Shown here: one piece after another, positions 48,972-56,210 of the stretch
Layout: each line of letters starts with the position of its first letter
Position numbering within the stretch: the stretch's first letter is position 1
Assembly (NCBI GenBank): GCA_964499575.1
Contig: CAZCLK010000009.1
Location: forward strand, 1-56,210
From: JAAYCT01 sp964499575
GTDB lineage: Bacteria; Bacillota; Clostridia; Saccharofermentanales; Saccharofermentanaceae
Direction of reading: 5' to 3'
DNA: 56,210 nt
Program-made: the position numbers and the translations under genes
Notes under the pieces: generated by a model
The model's database searches: none
Seen by the model: the letters and a program-made list of their open reading frames with translations, nothing else
What the model was told of the DNA's origin: nothing

Positions 48972-50705
48972 TTACGATACTTCCTCTTGAGACACTTGCG
49001 ACAGCACGATTTCTTTATAGACCGGACAGGATTTCATCAGTTCTTTGTGACTGCCGATCCCCTCAATGCGTCCGTTCTCCAGAACAATGATCCGATCGGC
49101 GTGAAGCACCGTGCTCACTCTTTGCGCGACGATCAGGACGGCACTGCCGGAGGTCTTTTCGCGAAGCGCTTTTCGCAAAGCCGCGTCGGTCTTATAATCC
49201 AGCGCGGAAAAACTGTCGTCGAAAACGTAGACCGCCGGTGCCTTCAGCAGTGCGCGGGCGATCGACAGACGCTGACGCTGTCCGCCGGAAACATTTGATC
49301 CGCCCTGTGTGATCTCCGATAGCTCCCGATCGGGCATCTCCCGGACGAAGTCCTCGGCCTGAGCGACGCGAAGAGCCTCCCACAGTTCCTCGTCCGTCGC
49401 GTCCTCTTTTCCGTAACGGAGATTGTCGGCGATACTGCCGCGGAATAGAAAGGCTTTCTGCGGCACGAAACCGATCAGGTTATAGAGCACTTTCAGTGGA
49501 AAATTACGGATGTCGGTACCGTTGATGCGGATCGACCCGCCGGACACATCGTAAAAACGCGGAATCAGATTGATCAGGGTCGACTTGCCGCAACCGGTGC
49601 TTCCCAAAATGGCGACGGTTTCACCCGGGCGAACCTCGAAAGAGATGTTATCGAGGATCGGGTCTTCGGCGCCGGGGTAGCGAAAAGAAACATCCTCAAA
49701 CCGCAGGGAGGTAAACGGAGGCGTAAACTCCGCCCGGTCCTGTTCCTCCGGGTCGGTGACGGACGACTCCGTCCCGAGGACCGCCCCGATACGCTCAGCC
49801 GAAGCCATTGCGCGCGGAAGCATAATAAAGAGCATCGACGCCATCATAACCGCGAAAAGGATCAGGCTGATATACGCGAGAAACGCGGAAAGGTTACCGA
49901 TCTGCATCTCCCCGGCATCGATCCTCTGTGCGCCGAACCAGTAGATAAAGAGCGCCGCGACATTCATCAAAAGCATCATCGACGGCATCAGAAAAGCCAT
50001 CATCCGATGGACCTTAAGCGACGTTTGGGTCAGGTCGAGGTTCGCGGCTTCGAAACGCGCCTCTTCGAAGGCGTTTTTAACAAAAGCCCGGATGACGCGG
50101 ACGCCGGAGAGCTTTTCCCGGAGGACGAGATTCAGCCGGTCCGTTTTCTTTTGAACCTGCTTGAAAAGCGGGAAGCCCTTGATCATAAGAAGGACAATAA
50201 TTCCGATGAGCATCGGAAGAATGACGGCAAGCGCCAAAGAAAGCGGGGGGTCCTGGCGGATCGCGAGTATAACGCCTCCGACGGCCATGATCGGCGCGGA
50301 TACCATAATACGCATAAACATAAATCCGGTCTGTTGGATCTGTTGGACGTCGTTGGTCGTTCGGGTGATGAGGGAGGGGATACCGATATTCTCGAGTTCG
50401 CTCAAAGAAAAATTCTCGACTTTCGAAAAAATTTCTTTCCGCAGGTCCCGTCCGAACGACATCGCAATGCGCGCGGAGACGTAATTGATGATGACGCTGA
50501 CGACGCCCAAAACAACGGTGACCGCCAGCATAATTCCGCCGGTACGCCATATATAATCAATGTTGAGCGGGAGGATCCCGTTATTGATGATGTCTTTGTT
50601 GAGACTCGGCAGGAAAAGTTCGGATAGCGCCCGGACCACCAAAAGAAGCATCAGTCCGACGTAGGCTCCGACATAAGGCTTGAAGTAGCGAAAAAACCTG
50701 CGCAT
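48972..50705 (-). CDS. Heterodimeric ABC exporter, subunit with degenerate ATP site (second pair)
   Basis: 577 residues. Walker A GSTGCGKST and signature VSGGQRQR are canonical, but Walker B reads VYVFDDSFSALD (Asp for Glu) and the switch VAQRVSTV (Gln for His), so its own site should be non-hydrolytic. First gene of the pair, starting MRRFFRYFKPYVGAYVG after GGAGGACATT. Family: LmrA/BmrCD/YfiBC-type multidrug exporters; substrate unknown. Confidence 0.92.
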   Translation of the reverse strand: MRRFFRYFKPYVGAYVGLMLLLVVRALSELFLPSLNKDIINNGILPLNIDYIWRTGGIMLAVTVVLGVVSVIINYVSARIAMSFGRDLRKEIFSKVENFSLSELENIGIPSLITRTTNDVQQIQQTGFMFMRIMVSAPIMAVGGVILAIRQDPPLSLALAVILPMLIGIIVLLMIKGFPLFKQVQKKTDRLNLVLREKLSGVRVIRAFVKNAFEEARFEAANLDLTQTSLKVHRMMAFLMPSMMLLMNVAALFIYWFGAQRIDAGEMQIGNLSAFLAYISLILFAVMMASMLFIMLPRAMASAERIGAVLGTESSVTDPEEQDRAEFTPPFTSLRFEDVSFRYPGAEDPILDNISFEVRPGETVAILGSTGCGKSTLINLIPRFYDVSGGSIRINGTDIRNFPLKVLYNLIGFVPQKAFLFRGSIADNLRYGKEDATDEELWEALRVAQAEDFVREMPDRELSEITQGGSNVSGGQRQRLSIARALLKAPAVYVFDDSFSALDYKTDAALRKALREKTSGSAVLIVAQRVSTVLHADRIIVLENGRIEGIGSHKELMKSCPVYKEIVLSQVSQEEVS

Positions 50706-50723
50706 AATGTCCTCCGAGTTCTA

Positions 50724-50752
50724 AATATACCTTTTCGGAAGTGACTTGACAA
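50724..50752 (-). promoter_or_regulatory. Promoter of the second ABC exporter operon
   Basis: Minus strand: -35 TTGTCA (50747-50752), 17-bp spacer, -10 TATATT (50724-50729). It lies just past the terminator of the zinc-ribbon gene. Confidence 0.7.
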
Positions 50753-50754
50753 GA

Positions 50755-50785
50755 ATAAAAGAAACCCCGGATTTCACCGGGGTTT
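50755..50785 (-). terminator. Terminator of the zinc-ribbon gene
   Basis: AAACCCCGG and CCGGGGTTT pair around ATTTCA. On the minus strand the hairpin is followed by a T-rich run, so it ends the 50814-50996 transcript. Confidence 0.88.
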
Positions 50786-50813
50786 CCGATCTTCTGGATG
50801 AAGACTCAGATGA

Positions 50814-50996
50814 CTACCATCTGTTGTTGTCGCCGTATCCACGATCCGAATTGCGCTGCTGCTTGCGTGCGCGACGGCAATCGGGGCAACGAACGGGCTC
50901 ATTGGTGAAGCCCTTCTCTGCGTAGAAAGCCTGCTCACCTTCGGTGAACGTGAATTCCGCTCCGCAGTCCTTGCAAGATAATGTCTTGTCTGCCAT
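50814..50996 (-). CDS. Small zinc-ribbon protein
   Basis: 60 residues. Two CxxC pairs, SCKDCGAEF and RCPDCRRARK, separated by FTEGEQAFYAEKGFTNEP, form the probable zinc-ribbon (zf-trcl type) found in many bacteria. The tail RNSDRGYGDNNRW is Arg/Asn/Gly-rich, as in nucleic-acid binding proteins. AAGGAGGAC lies before the ATG. The long leader contains the hairpin described separately. Confidence 0.9.
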   Translation of the reverse strand: MADKTLSCKDCGAEFTFTEGEQAFYAEKGFTNEPVRCPDCRRARKQQRNSDRGYGDNNRW

Positions 50997-51018
50997 GATA
51001 AAAGTCCTCCTTCTTACA

Positions 51019-51066
51019 GATTAGGTAGGTGACGGGGTGAAGAAGGACATTGAAAGCTACCTAATC
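51019..51066 (-). promoter_or_regulatory. Leader hairpin upstream of the zinc-ribbon gene
   Basis: GATTAGGTAG and CTACCTAATC are perfect 10-base arms around a 28-base loop, ending ~22 bases before the ATG. The loop contains TCCTTCTT on the coding strand, which can pair with AAGAAGGA overlapping the ribosome site. A loop-to-ribosome-site pairing could therefore control translation. There is no T run, so it is not a terminator. Confidence 0.5.
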
Positions 51067-51252
51067 ATTAAAGAAGAAGTACTATTCAAACCGTATCTAT
51101 ACCGTTCCACGACCTAGCGTTAGAATATCACGTCATTTGATAATTTACAATAGGGCGCTCAAAAATAATCAACCATCTCTGAACAGTACCGAAACGCTAT
51201 AGTTATCCGACAATAATAATGTGTATTCGTACGAAAAATGCGGTGGATCGGA
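51067..51252. other. Short intergenic gap, nothing further recognised
   Basis: AT-rich relative to the genes, between the leader hairpin and the enolase stop. It presumably holds the zinc-ribbon promoter (e.g. TATAGA near 51100 on the minus strand), but no confident box was found. Confidence 0.3.
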
Positions 51253-52560
51253 TCAGACCTTAAATGCGTTGCGTCCGGGATATACCGCAGCAGTTCCGAG
51301 CTCCTCTTCGATACGAAGGAGTTGATTGTACTTCGCGACGCGGTCGGTTCTCGAGGGAGCGCCGGTCTTGATCTGTCCGGCGTTCGTCGCGACTGAAAGG
51401 TCGGCGAGCGTGGTGTCCTCGGTCTCCCCGGAACGGTGCGAAACGACAGCGGTCCAGGAGGCCTTGTGTGTCATCTCAATCGCCTCGAGCGTCTCGGACA
51501 GAGAACCGATTTGATTGAGTTTGATCAGGACGGAGTTGCAGACATCCTTTTCGATCCCCGTCCGGATACGCTCGGTGTTGGTGACGAACAGGTCGTCGCC
51601 GACGAGCTGAATTCTGTTACCGAGCGCCGCACGAAGCTTGGCCCATCCTTCCCAGTCCTCTTCGCTCATTCCGTCTTCCAAAGAGATGATCGGATAACGG
51701 TTCGCGAAATCGGTCCAGAACGCGACCATTTCATCGACGGTCAGGAATTTTCCCGCTTTCCAGAAGAGGTACTGACCTTCTTTCCCGGCCTTCCTGGCTT
51801 CCTCGTACATCTCGGTAGCGGCGGCATCGATCGCGATGAAGAAATCCTTGCCGGGCACATAACCGGCAGATTCGATCGCCTTCACGATATAGGCAAGCGC
51901 ATCCTCGTCACTTTTGAAATTCGGCGCGAATCCGCCCTCGTCTCCGACTGCGGTGACGTAACCGTCATTTTTAAGAAGTTTCTTCAATGTATGGAAGACC
52001 GTCGAACACTTCTCGAGCGCGTCCGCGAATGAAGTCGCGCCGGTCGGAACGACCATGAATTCCTGAATATTGAGACTGCTGTCCGCGTGTTTTCCGCCGT
52101 TAAGGATATTCATCATCGGGACGGGAAGGGTGAATGCGTTTGCACCGCCGATGTAGCGGTAGAGAGGAAGGCCTATCGAGGAAGCGACGGCCTTGGCGAC
52201 GGCCAGAGAGACCCCGAGGATCGCGTTTGCCCCGAAATTGCCCTTGTTCGGCGTTCCGTCCGCTTGGATCATCGCGCGGTCGATCGATTTTTGATCGACG
52301 GCGTTCATCCCGAGTAGCAGATCCGCGATCGGTCCGTTGATGTTGGCAACGGCATTTTGAACGCCCTTACCGAGGTAGCGGCTCTTGTCGCCGTCACGAA
52401 GTTCAACCGCTTCAAAAGCGCCGGTCGACGCGCCGGAAGGAACAGCAGCTCTTCCGAACGAACCGTCGGACAGGCAAACATCCGCCTCGACGGTCGGGTT
52501 GCCGCGCGAATCGAGAATCTCGCGACCGATAATTTTGGTGATCAATAAAGAATGAGTCAT
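51253..52560 (-). CDS. eno: Enolase (phosphopyruvate hydratase)
   Basis: Glycolytic 2-phosphoglycerate to phosphoenolpyruvate. 435 residues. ILDSRGNPTVEADV N terminus, SGASTGAFEAVELRD loop, metal/active-site segments EFMVVPTGATSFADALE, AVGDEGGFAPN, SLEDGMSEEDW, LVGDDLFVTN and the catalytic Lys in LIKLNQIGSLSETLE, then SHRSGETED and the signature KTGAPSRTDRVAKYNQLLRI. Strong AGGAGGAAT. Alone rather than in a gap-pgk-tpi operon. Confidence 0.98.
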   Translation of the reverse strand: MTHSLLITKIIGREILDSRGNPTVEADVCLSDGSFGRAAVPSGASTGAFEAVELRDGDKSRYLGKGVQNAVANINGPIADLLLGMNAVDQKSIDRAMIQADGTPNKGNFGANAILGVSLAVAKAVASSIGLPLYRYIGGANAFTLPVPMMNILNGGKHADSSLNIQEFMVVPTGATSFADALEKCSTVFHTLKKLLKNDGYVTAVGDEGGFAPNFKSDEDALAYIVKAIESAGYVPGKDFFIAIDAAATEMYEEARKAGKEGQYLFWKAGKFLTVDEMVAFWTDFANRYPIISLEDGMSEEDWEGWAKLRAALGNRIQLVGDDLFVTNTERIRTGIEKDVCNSVLIKLNQIGSLSETLEAIEMTHKASWTAVVSHRSGETEDTTLADLSVATNAGQIKTGAPSRTDRVAKYNQLLRIEEELGTAAVYPGRNAFKV

Positions 52561-52749
52561 AGTATTCCTCCTTAATGCCTGAGTTGCCGGTTACGGGACA
52601 AGTAAAAATCTATCCGTATGAAGCGTAAAGGGAAAAAGGGTATTCGTCAACCGACATCCGGGAAAGATACGTGCAGCTCGTTAAGGAGCGCAAGGATATG
52701 GGGCGGTGAGCCGGCTTTTTGTCCGGATGTCCGGACTTCGAAAATCCGG

Positions 52750-55101
52750 TCACAGCAGTTCGATTTGGATCTTGCCCGCGTTGAAGACAAACAGTGTACC
52801 CCACTCGTTGACTTCGGGGACCCCCTGCGAGGCGAGCTTGATCCGGAAAACGTTTGTCAGCATGAGTCGGCATGTCCCCTTGATCCCTTCCGTCTCGATC
52901 AGTATGGTCTTGTCTTTTCGGGTCGCGCGAACGAGGCCGGATTTCTTCGCGTCGGAAGAAAAGAGATCCACAGACACGCGGCGGTTGTCCGTAAGCTCGA
53001 AAACCGTGATGGTTACGGAGTCCAAATAGTCGTACTCGGTCGTGTCGTCGGTCTTTCCCGTGACCAGAATCGTATTATCCCGCGCAAGGATCGGCAGGGT
53101 GAAGTAATCGTGCTTTTCGCTGCGCCAACACGGACCTTCGATTCGGTCCCGGGTAAGGATATTGGTCCAGACCCCCTTCGGAACGTAGTACCGAACGGTG
53201 CCCGAATCGCTCATGACCGGGGCGCACAGGAGTGACGGCCCAAGCATGTATTGGCGATCGAGTAACTGACAGGTCTCATCGTTCGGAAATTCCAGGAACA
53301 TCGGTCGAAGAACCGGAAGACCGAGCGAAGTCGATTCGACCGCTGCGGAAAACAGGTACGGCATCATCCCGAGCTTCAGCCGGGTGAAGTGCGACGCGAT
53401 CTCAACCGCCTCCTCGCCGTACATCCACGGGACTTTGTACTGGCCGTTGCCGTGGAGCCTGGAGTGCGAACTCAAAAGTCCGAACTGCAGCCAACGAATG
53501 AACAGGTCCGGATCGCATCCGTCTTCAAACCCGCCGATGTCGTGGCTCCAGAAGCCGAATCCGCACGCGGACAGAGACAGGCCGCCGCGCAGGGTCCCGG
53601 CCATGCCGGTATACGCGGACGGACAGTCGCCGCCCCAGTGAACCGGGAATTGCTGACTGCCGACGGACGCGGCACGGGCGAATATGCAGGCGTTGTTCTT
53701 GCCGAGACGCTTTTCGAGCACCTCGAAAACGGCCTCCTGATAGTAGTATGCATACATGTTGTGCATGCTTTCCGCCGACATGCCGTTATGGTAAACGATG
53801 TCATCCCTGGCCGCTCCCGCTCCGTAGAACGGATCCTTTACGGGAATGCGCTCGCCGAAATCCGTCTTGAAACAATCGACGCCCATGCGGATCAAATCAT
53901 CGATATACTTCTGATACCAGCCGCGTGCGATCGGCATAGTGAAATCGACAAGAGCCATTCCGGCTTGCCAACGATCCCATTGCCAAACGTCTCCGGCACC
54001 GGTTTTAACAAAGTATCCTCCGTCGAGCCCCTCCTGAAAGAGCGGCGACTTCTGCGCGATATAGGGATTGATCCAGAGGCATACCCGAATACCGCGCTCG
54101 TGGAGTTTGCGGATCAGCCCGGCAGGATCGGGGAAGCGCTCCGGGTCAAAGAGAAAACTCGTCCACTCAAATCCTTTCATCCAGAAACAGTCGAAATGGA
54201 AGACGGAAAGCGGGATGCCGCGCTCGATCATACCGTCGACAAACTCAAGGACGGTCTCCTCTCTGTAGTCGGTGACAAAGGAGGTGGAAAGCCACAAGCC
54301 GAAGGACCAGGAAGGAGGAAGACTCGGCCTGCCGACAAGCTCGGCGTAAAGAGCCAGGACGTGTTTGTTGGTTTCTCCACCGAAAACCAGATATTCCAGG
54401 GTTTCGCCGCAAACGGAGAATTGTGTCTTACTCGGGCACTCGCTGCCGATCTCGTAAGATACTTTTCCGGTGTGGTTGACTAAAATGCCGTAGGAGCGGC
54501 TCGACAGATAAAAGGGAATATTCTTATAGGATTGATCCGAATCCGTACCGCCGTCTTCGTTCCAGATATCCACGGACTGACCGTTTCGTACAAACGGGGT
54601 AAAACGTTCGCCCAGACCGTAGATGTGCTCTCCGACGTCCAATTCGAGGCGCTCGCGTAGGAACCCTCTTCCGTCCTTATCGGTAATATACGCCATTCCC
54701 TTCGGCCCCGTTGAGGTGAGGACATGACCGTTGAATAAGAAACGAATCGAAAATTCCCCGGTTTTGGGAACGCGGGCTTCCGTACTTCCGGACACGAATA
54801 CGTATTCATCCTCGGTCTCGGCAAACACCGGAACGACATTTCGCGTGTTGAGCCGGAAAGATGCGTCGCGAGTCCGGACGCCTCTGTGGTGACTGATCCG
54901 TACCGACAGAACATTCGGAGCCGGGGAGGAGATCCGGACGGTCAGCATGCCGCAGTCGATACTTGAGGCCCGGTCGGTTTGCTTGGAAAAGGGGGCGAAA
55001 AGAGTCAATGAACCGTCCTTGCGCTCTACCTCGAGTATTTCTTTGGGGGTGTTCAGGGTGCAGCCGTCCGCGGACAACCAGGTACCGTTTGTAAATTTCA
55101 T
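52750..55101 (-). CDS. GH31 alpha-glycosidase (alpha-xylosidase-like)
   Basis: 783 residues. Family 31 hallmarks: LSTSFVTDYREETVLEFVDG, catalytic nucleophile Asp (~413) in CFKTDFGERIP, acid/base Asp (~490) in HWGGDCPSAYTGMAG, and WSHDIGGFE. The KTDFGE context is that of YicI-type alpha-xylosidases rather than the WIDMNE of alpha-glucosidases. No signal peptide, so it acts on imported oligosaccharides in the cytosol. ATG at 55101 preferred over GTG at 55104 from spacing to GGGAGG. No sugar transporter adjacent. Confidence 0.93.
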   Translation of the reverse strand: MKFTNGTWLSADGCTLNTPKEILEVERKDGSLTLFAPFSKQTDRASSIDCGMLTVRISSPAPNVLSVRISHHRGVRTRDASFRLNTRNVVPVFAETEDEYVFVSGSTEARVPKTGEFSIRFLFNGHVLTSTGPKGMAYITDKDGRGFLRERLELDVGEHIYGLGERFTPFVRNGQSVDIWNEDGGTDSDQSYKNIPFYLSSRSYGILVNHTGKVSYEIGSECPSKTQFSVCGETLEYLVFGGETNKHVLALYAELVGRPSLPPSWSFGLWLSTSFVTDYREETVLEFVDGMIERGIPLSVFHFDCFWMKGFEWTSFLFDPERFPDPAGLIRKLHERGIRVCLWINPYIAQKSPLFQEGLDGGYFVKTGAGDVWQWDRWQAGMALVDFTMPIARGWYQKYIDDLIRMGVDCFKTDFGERIPVKDPFYGAGAARDDIVYHNGMSAESMHNMYAYYYQEAVFEVLEKRLGKNNACIFARAASVGSQQFPVHWGGDCPSAYTGMAGTLRGGLSLSACGFGFWSHDIGGFEDGCDPDLFIRWLQFGLLSSHSRLHGNGQYKVPWMYGEEAVEIASHFTRLKLGMMPYLFSAAVESTSLGLPVLRPMFLEFPNDETCQLLDRQYMLGPSLLCAPVMSDSGTVRYYVPKGVWTNILTRDRIEGPCWRSEKHDYFTLPILARDNTILVTGKTDDTTEYDYLDSVTITVFELTDNRRVSVDLFSSDAKKSGLVRATRKDKTILIETEGIKGTCRLMLTNVFRIKLASQGVPEVNEWGTLFVFNAGKIQIELL

Positions 55102-55259
55102 CACAACCTCCCGATCAGGACAGTTACAGGGTACACAAGGGACCCCGTCCTACAGCCCGTATTGCTCTTATCATTGTCGCAGAAGAAACCGAAAAGAGTC
55201 AACAGATTTTGCGAACATCGACGTATTTTTCGATAATCGGAACACTGCGCTATAAGAGG

Positions 55260-55268
55260 TGGTATACT
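55260..55268 (+). promoter_or_regulatory. Extended -10 before the LUD gene
   Basis: TGGTATACT (TATACT at 55263-55268), 30 bp before the ATG, gives a short leader. No good -35. Confidence 0.45.
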
Positions 55269-55297
55269 CATATATTATTGGCAGGGAGGCGTACGAT

Positions 55298-55948
55298 ATG
55301 GACAAGAACACGGAAATGATCTGGAAATTCAAACTGACAAAGTTATGCGAAAAGATCCGGCTGAATCAACTGGACGCCTATATTGCCGACAGTCGAAGCG
55401 AAGCGGAGAACATTGTCGAAGAACTCGTACCGCGAGGCAGTTCGGTTTGTTACGGAGGCTCGATGACGCTTGTCGAAACCGGTATCCTCGATGCGTTGAG
55501 AACCCGCGAGGATATCATTTTCTACGATCGAAACGGCACCAATCAGCACGCGGAGTTCGATAAGGTCAAGGACGTATATCGTCAGGCATTCCTGTCGGAT
55601 TTTTATCTGACCTCGACCAACGCGATCACCGAGGACGGGTGGCTCTATAATGTAGACGCCAGCGGCAACCGGGTCGCCGCGATGCTTTTCGGCCCAAAGA
55701 ACGTCATCGTGGTGTGCGGACGCAACAAGCTGGTTCGTTCGGAAGAAGAAGCAAGACGGCGCGTAAACGAACAGGCGGCGCCGGCGAACTGTGTTCGCCT
55801 CGACCGTAAGACCCCTTGCGCGGCTTCCGGATACTGTACCGACTGTGCTTCGCCGGATCGGATTTGTAATGTGTACACACTAATCAAGCGACAAGCGGAA
55901 AAAGGCAGGATCAAGGTCATATTGTTGAATTATGACGCGGGATATTGA
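55298..55948 (+). CDS. LUD-domain protein (DUF162)
   Basis: 216 residues. LUD fold as in LutC/LutB-type lactate-utilisation proteins: CYGGSMTLVETGILDAL, DFYLTSTNAITEDGWLYNVD, ASGNRVAAMLFGPKNVIVVCG. A Cys-rich segment near the C terminus, CAASGYCTDCASPDRIC, is typical of the stand-alone subgroup found in Clostridia, which lacks linked lut genes. True role unknown. ATG after GGGAGG; an upstream in-frame start lacks a site. Confidence 0.9.
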   Translation: MDKNTEMIWKFKLTKLCEKIRLNQLDAYIADSRSEAENIVEELVPRGSSVCYGGSMTLVETGILDALRTREDIIFYDRNGTNQHAEFDKVKDVYRQAFLSDFYLTSTNAITEDGWLYNVDASGNRVAAMLFGPKNVIVVCGRNKLVRSEEEARRRVNEQAAPANCVRLDRKTPCAASGYCTDCASPDRICNVYTLIKRQAEKGRIKVILLNYDAGY

Positions 55949-55979
55949 TCGGTCCTGTTGTTCGGACACATAACCACAA

Positions 55980-56000
55980 ACGGGGCTGTCTCAAATCAAT
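55980..56000. other. IS-end-like sequence
   Basis: GGGGCTGTCTCAAAT at ~55983-55997 resembles the conserved terminal inverted repeat of several IS families (GGCTGTCTCAAA type). No transposase or matching second end is in the window, so this may be a remnant or chance. Confidence 0.25.
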
Positions 56001-56118
56001 ATTCGCCCGGATTTTGGACAGAGGCTAAATGAAGGGTGCCTAGCATAACTTGAATCCGGCCGAGGCTTCCTGAACTTTGAAGGACCGTTGTGGCTTGAAA
56101 TGACCGGCACAACCGACC

Positions 56119-56136
56119 TATTCGGGCGGCGCGCGG
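56119..56136. repeat. Flank copy of the palindromic element
   Basis: TATTCGGGCGGCGCGCGG is the reverse complement of the left-edge flank (CCGCGCGCCGCCCGAATA). It recurs with one change at 56193-56210, so the right edge holds at least two partial element copies. Confidence 0.75.
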
Positions 56137-56156
56137 ACTCGTTTTTGATCAATGAT

Positions 56157-56210
56157 TACCGACTAAACGAAGCATTTCAGCGATTTAGTCGGTATTCGAG
56201 CGGCGCGCGG
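56157..56210. repeat. Palindromic repeat element at right edge (inverted)
   Basis: Arms TACCGACTAAA (56157-56167) and TTTAGTCGGTA (56184-56194) around loop CGAAGCATTTCAGCGA, then TATTCGAGCGGCGCGCGG to the last base. The reverse complement matches 2-57 with two mismatches, one in the loop and one in the flank. Confidence 0.85.

Noticed and set aside
52685..52749. GTCCGG/CCGGAC hairpin as terminator of the GH31 gene
   Set aside because: On the gene's strand it is followed by A rather than T residues.
1..56210. Whole window as a transposon bounded by terminal inverted repeats
   Set aside because: The content is housekeeping (tyrS, fab, V-ATPase, eno), and related hairpins occur internally; assembly breaks at a dispersed repeat explain the ends better.

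Overview
The window looks like a chromosomal contig from a GC-rich (by eye mid-50s % or higher), low-oxygen Gram-positive bacterium of the Bacillota/Clostridia type. This is inferred from FabK rather than FabI as enoyl reductase, a FabT-type operator, Bacillus-type LexA boxes (GAAC-N4-GTTC), a bacterial V/A-type ATPase operon, strong AGGAGG ribosome sites, lipobox lipoproteins and no outer-membrane genes. I cannot name a genus. Both ends of the window carry the same ~55-bp palindromic repeat in inverted orientation, so the contig probably breaks at a dispersed repeat.

Layout. 0-1.7 kb: repeat debris, a duplicated promoter and tyrS. 1.7-11.1 kb: fatty-acid synthesis, with fabD divergent from fabH-fabK-fabG-fabF-accB-fabZ-accC-accDA. 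The two carboxyltransferase subunits are fused, and acpP and fabT are absent. 11.2-14.8 kb: a heterodimeric ABC exporter. 14.9-17.3 kb: four tandem paralogous acidic lipoproteins of unknown function. 17.4-21.1 kb: a 1-phosphofructokinase-type sugar kinase, then a radical SAM/DUF4130 DNA-metabolism pair behind a promoter with two perfect LexA boxes, then shikimate kinase. 21.1-29.8 kb (minus): a nine-gene V-type ATPase operon whose c-subunit keeps the Na+ ligands known from Enterococcus hirae. 30-33.7 kb: a YtrA-type GntR regulator with its operators, an ABC ATPase, a permease and a NERD-like protein. 33.7-39.4 kb: aldo/keto reductase with ferredoxin tail, ECF S component, DUF1893 protein, atypical SDR, GNAT and a dihydrolipoyl-dehydrogenase-like flavoprotein.

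39.4-42.2 kb is an accessory island. It holds a four-unit tandem array of 73-74-bp hairpin repeats, a truncated IS3-type transposase fragment, a long structured inverted repeat, a decayed ORF and an AT-rich orphan gene for a squalene-cyclase/prenyltransferase-like toroid protein. It ends at tRNA-Ala(CGC). 42.5-46.9 kb: small membrane proteins, an aldehyde/alcohol dehydrogenase pair and two decaying genes (tautomerase, GNAT). 46.9-50.7 kb: a second heterodimeric ABC exporter. 50.8-56 kb: a zinc-ribbon protein with an unusual leader, enolase, a GH31 alpha-glycosidase and an LUD protein.

The most promising leads are three. First, the SOS-controlled radical SAM/DUF4130 module. Second, a family of palindromic elements whose two subfamilies differ by one compensatory stem base pair while sharing a ten-base loop core. 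Third, the AT-rich island with its orphan cyclase-like protein and structured element. All functions are read from sequence motifs; no search was run.
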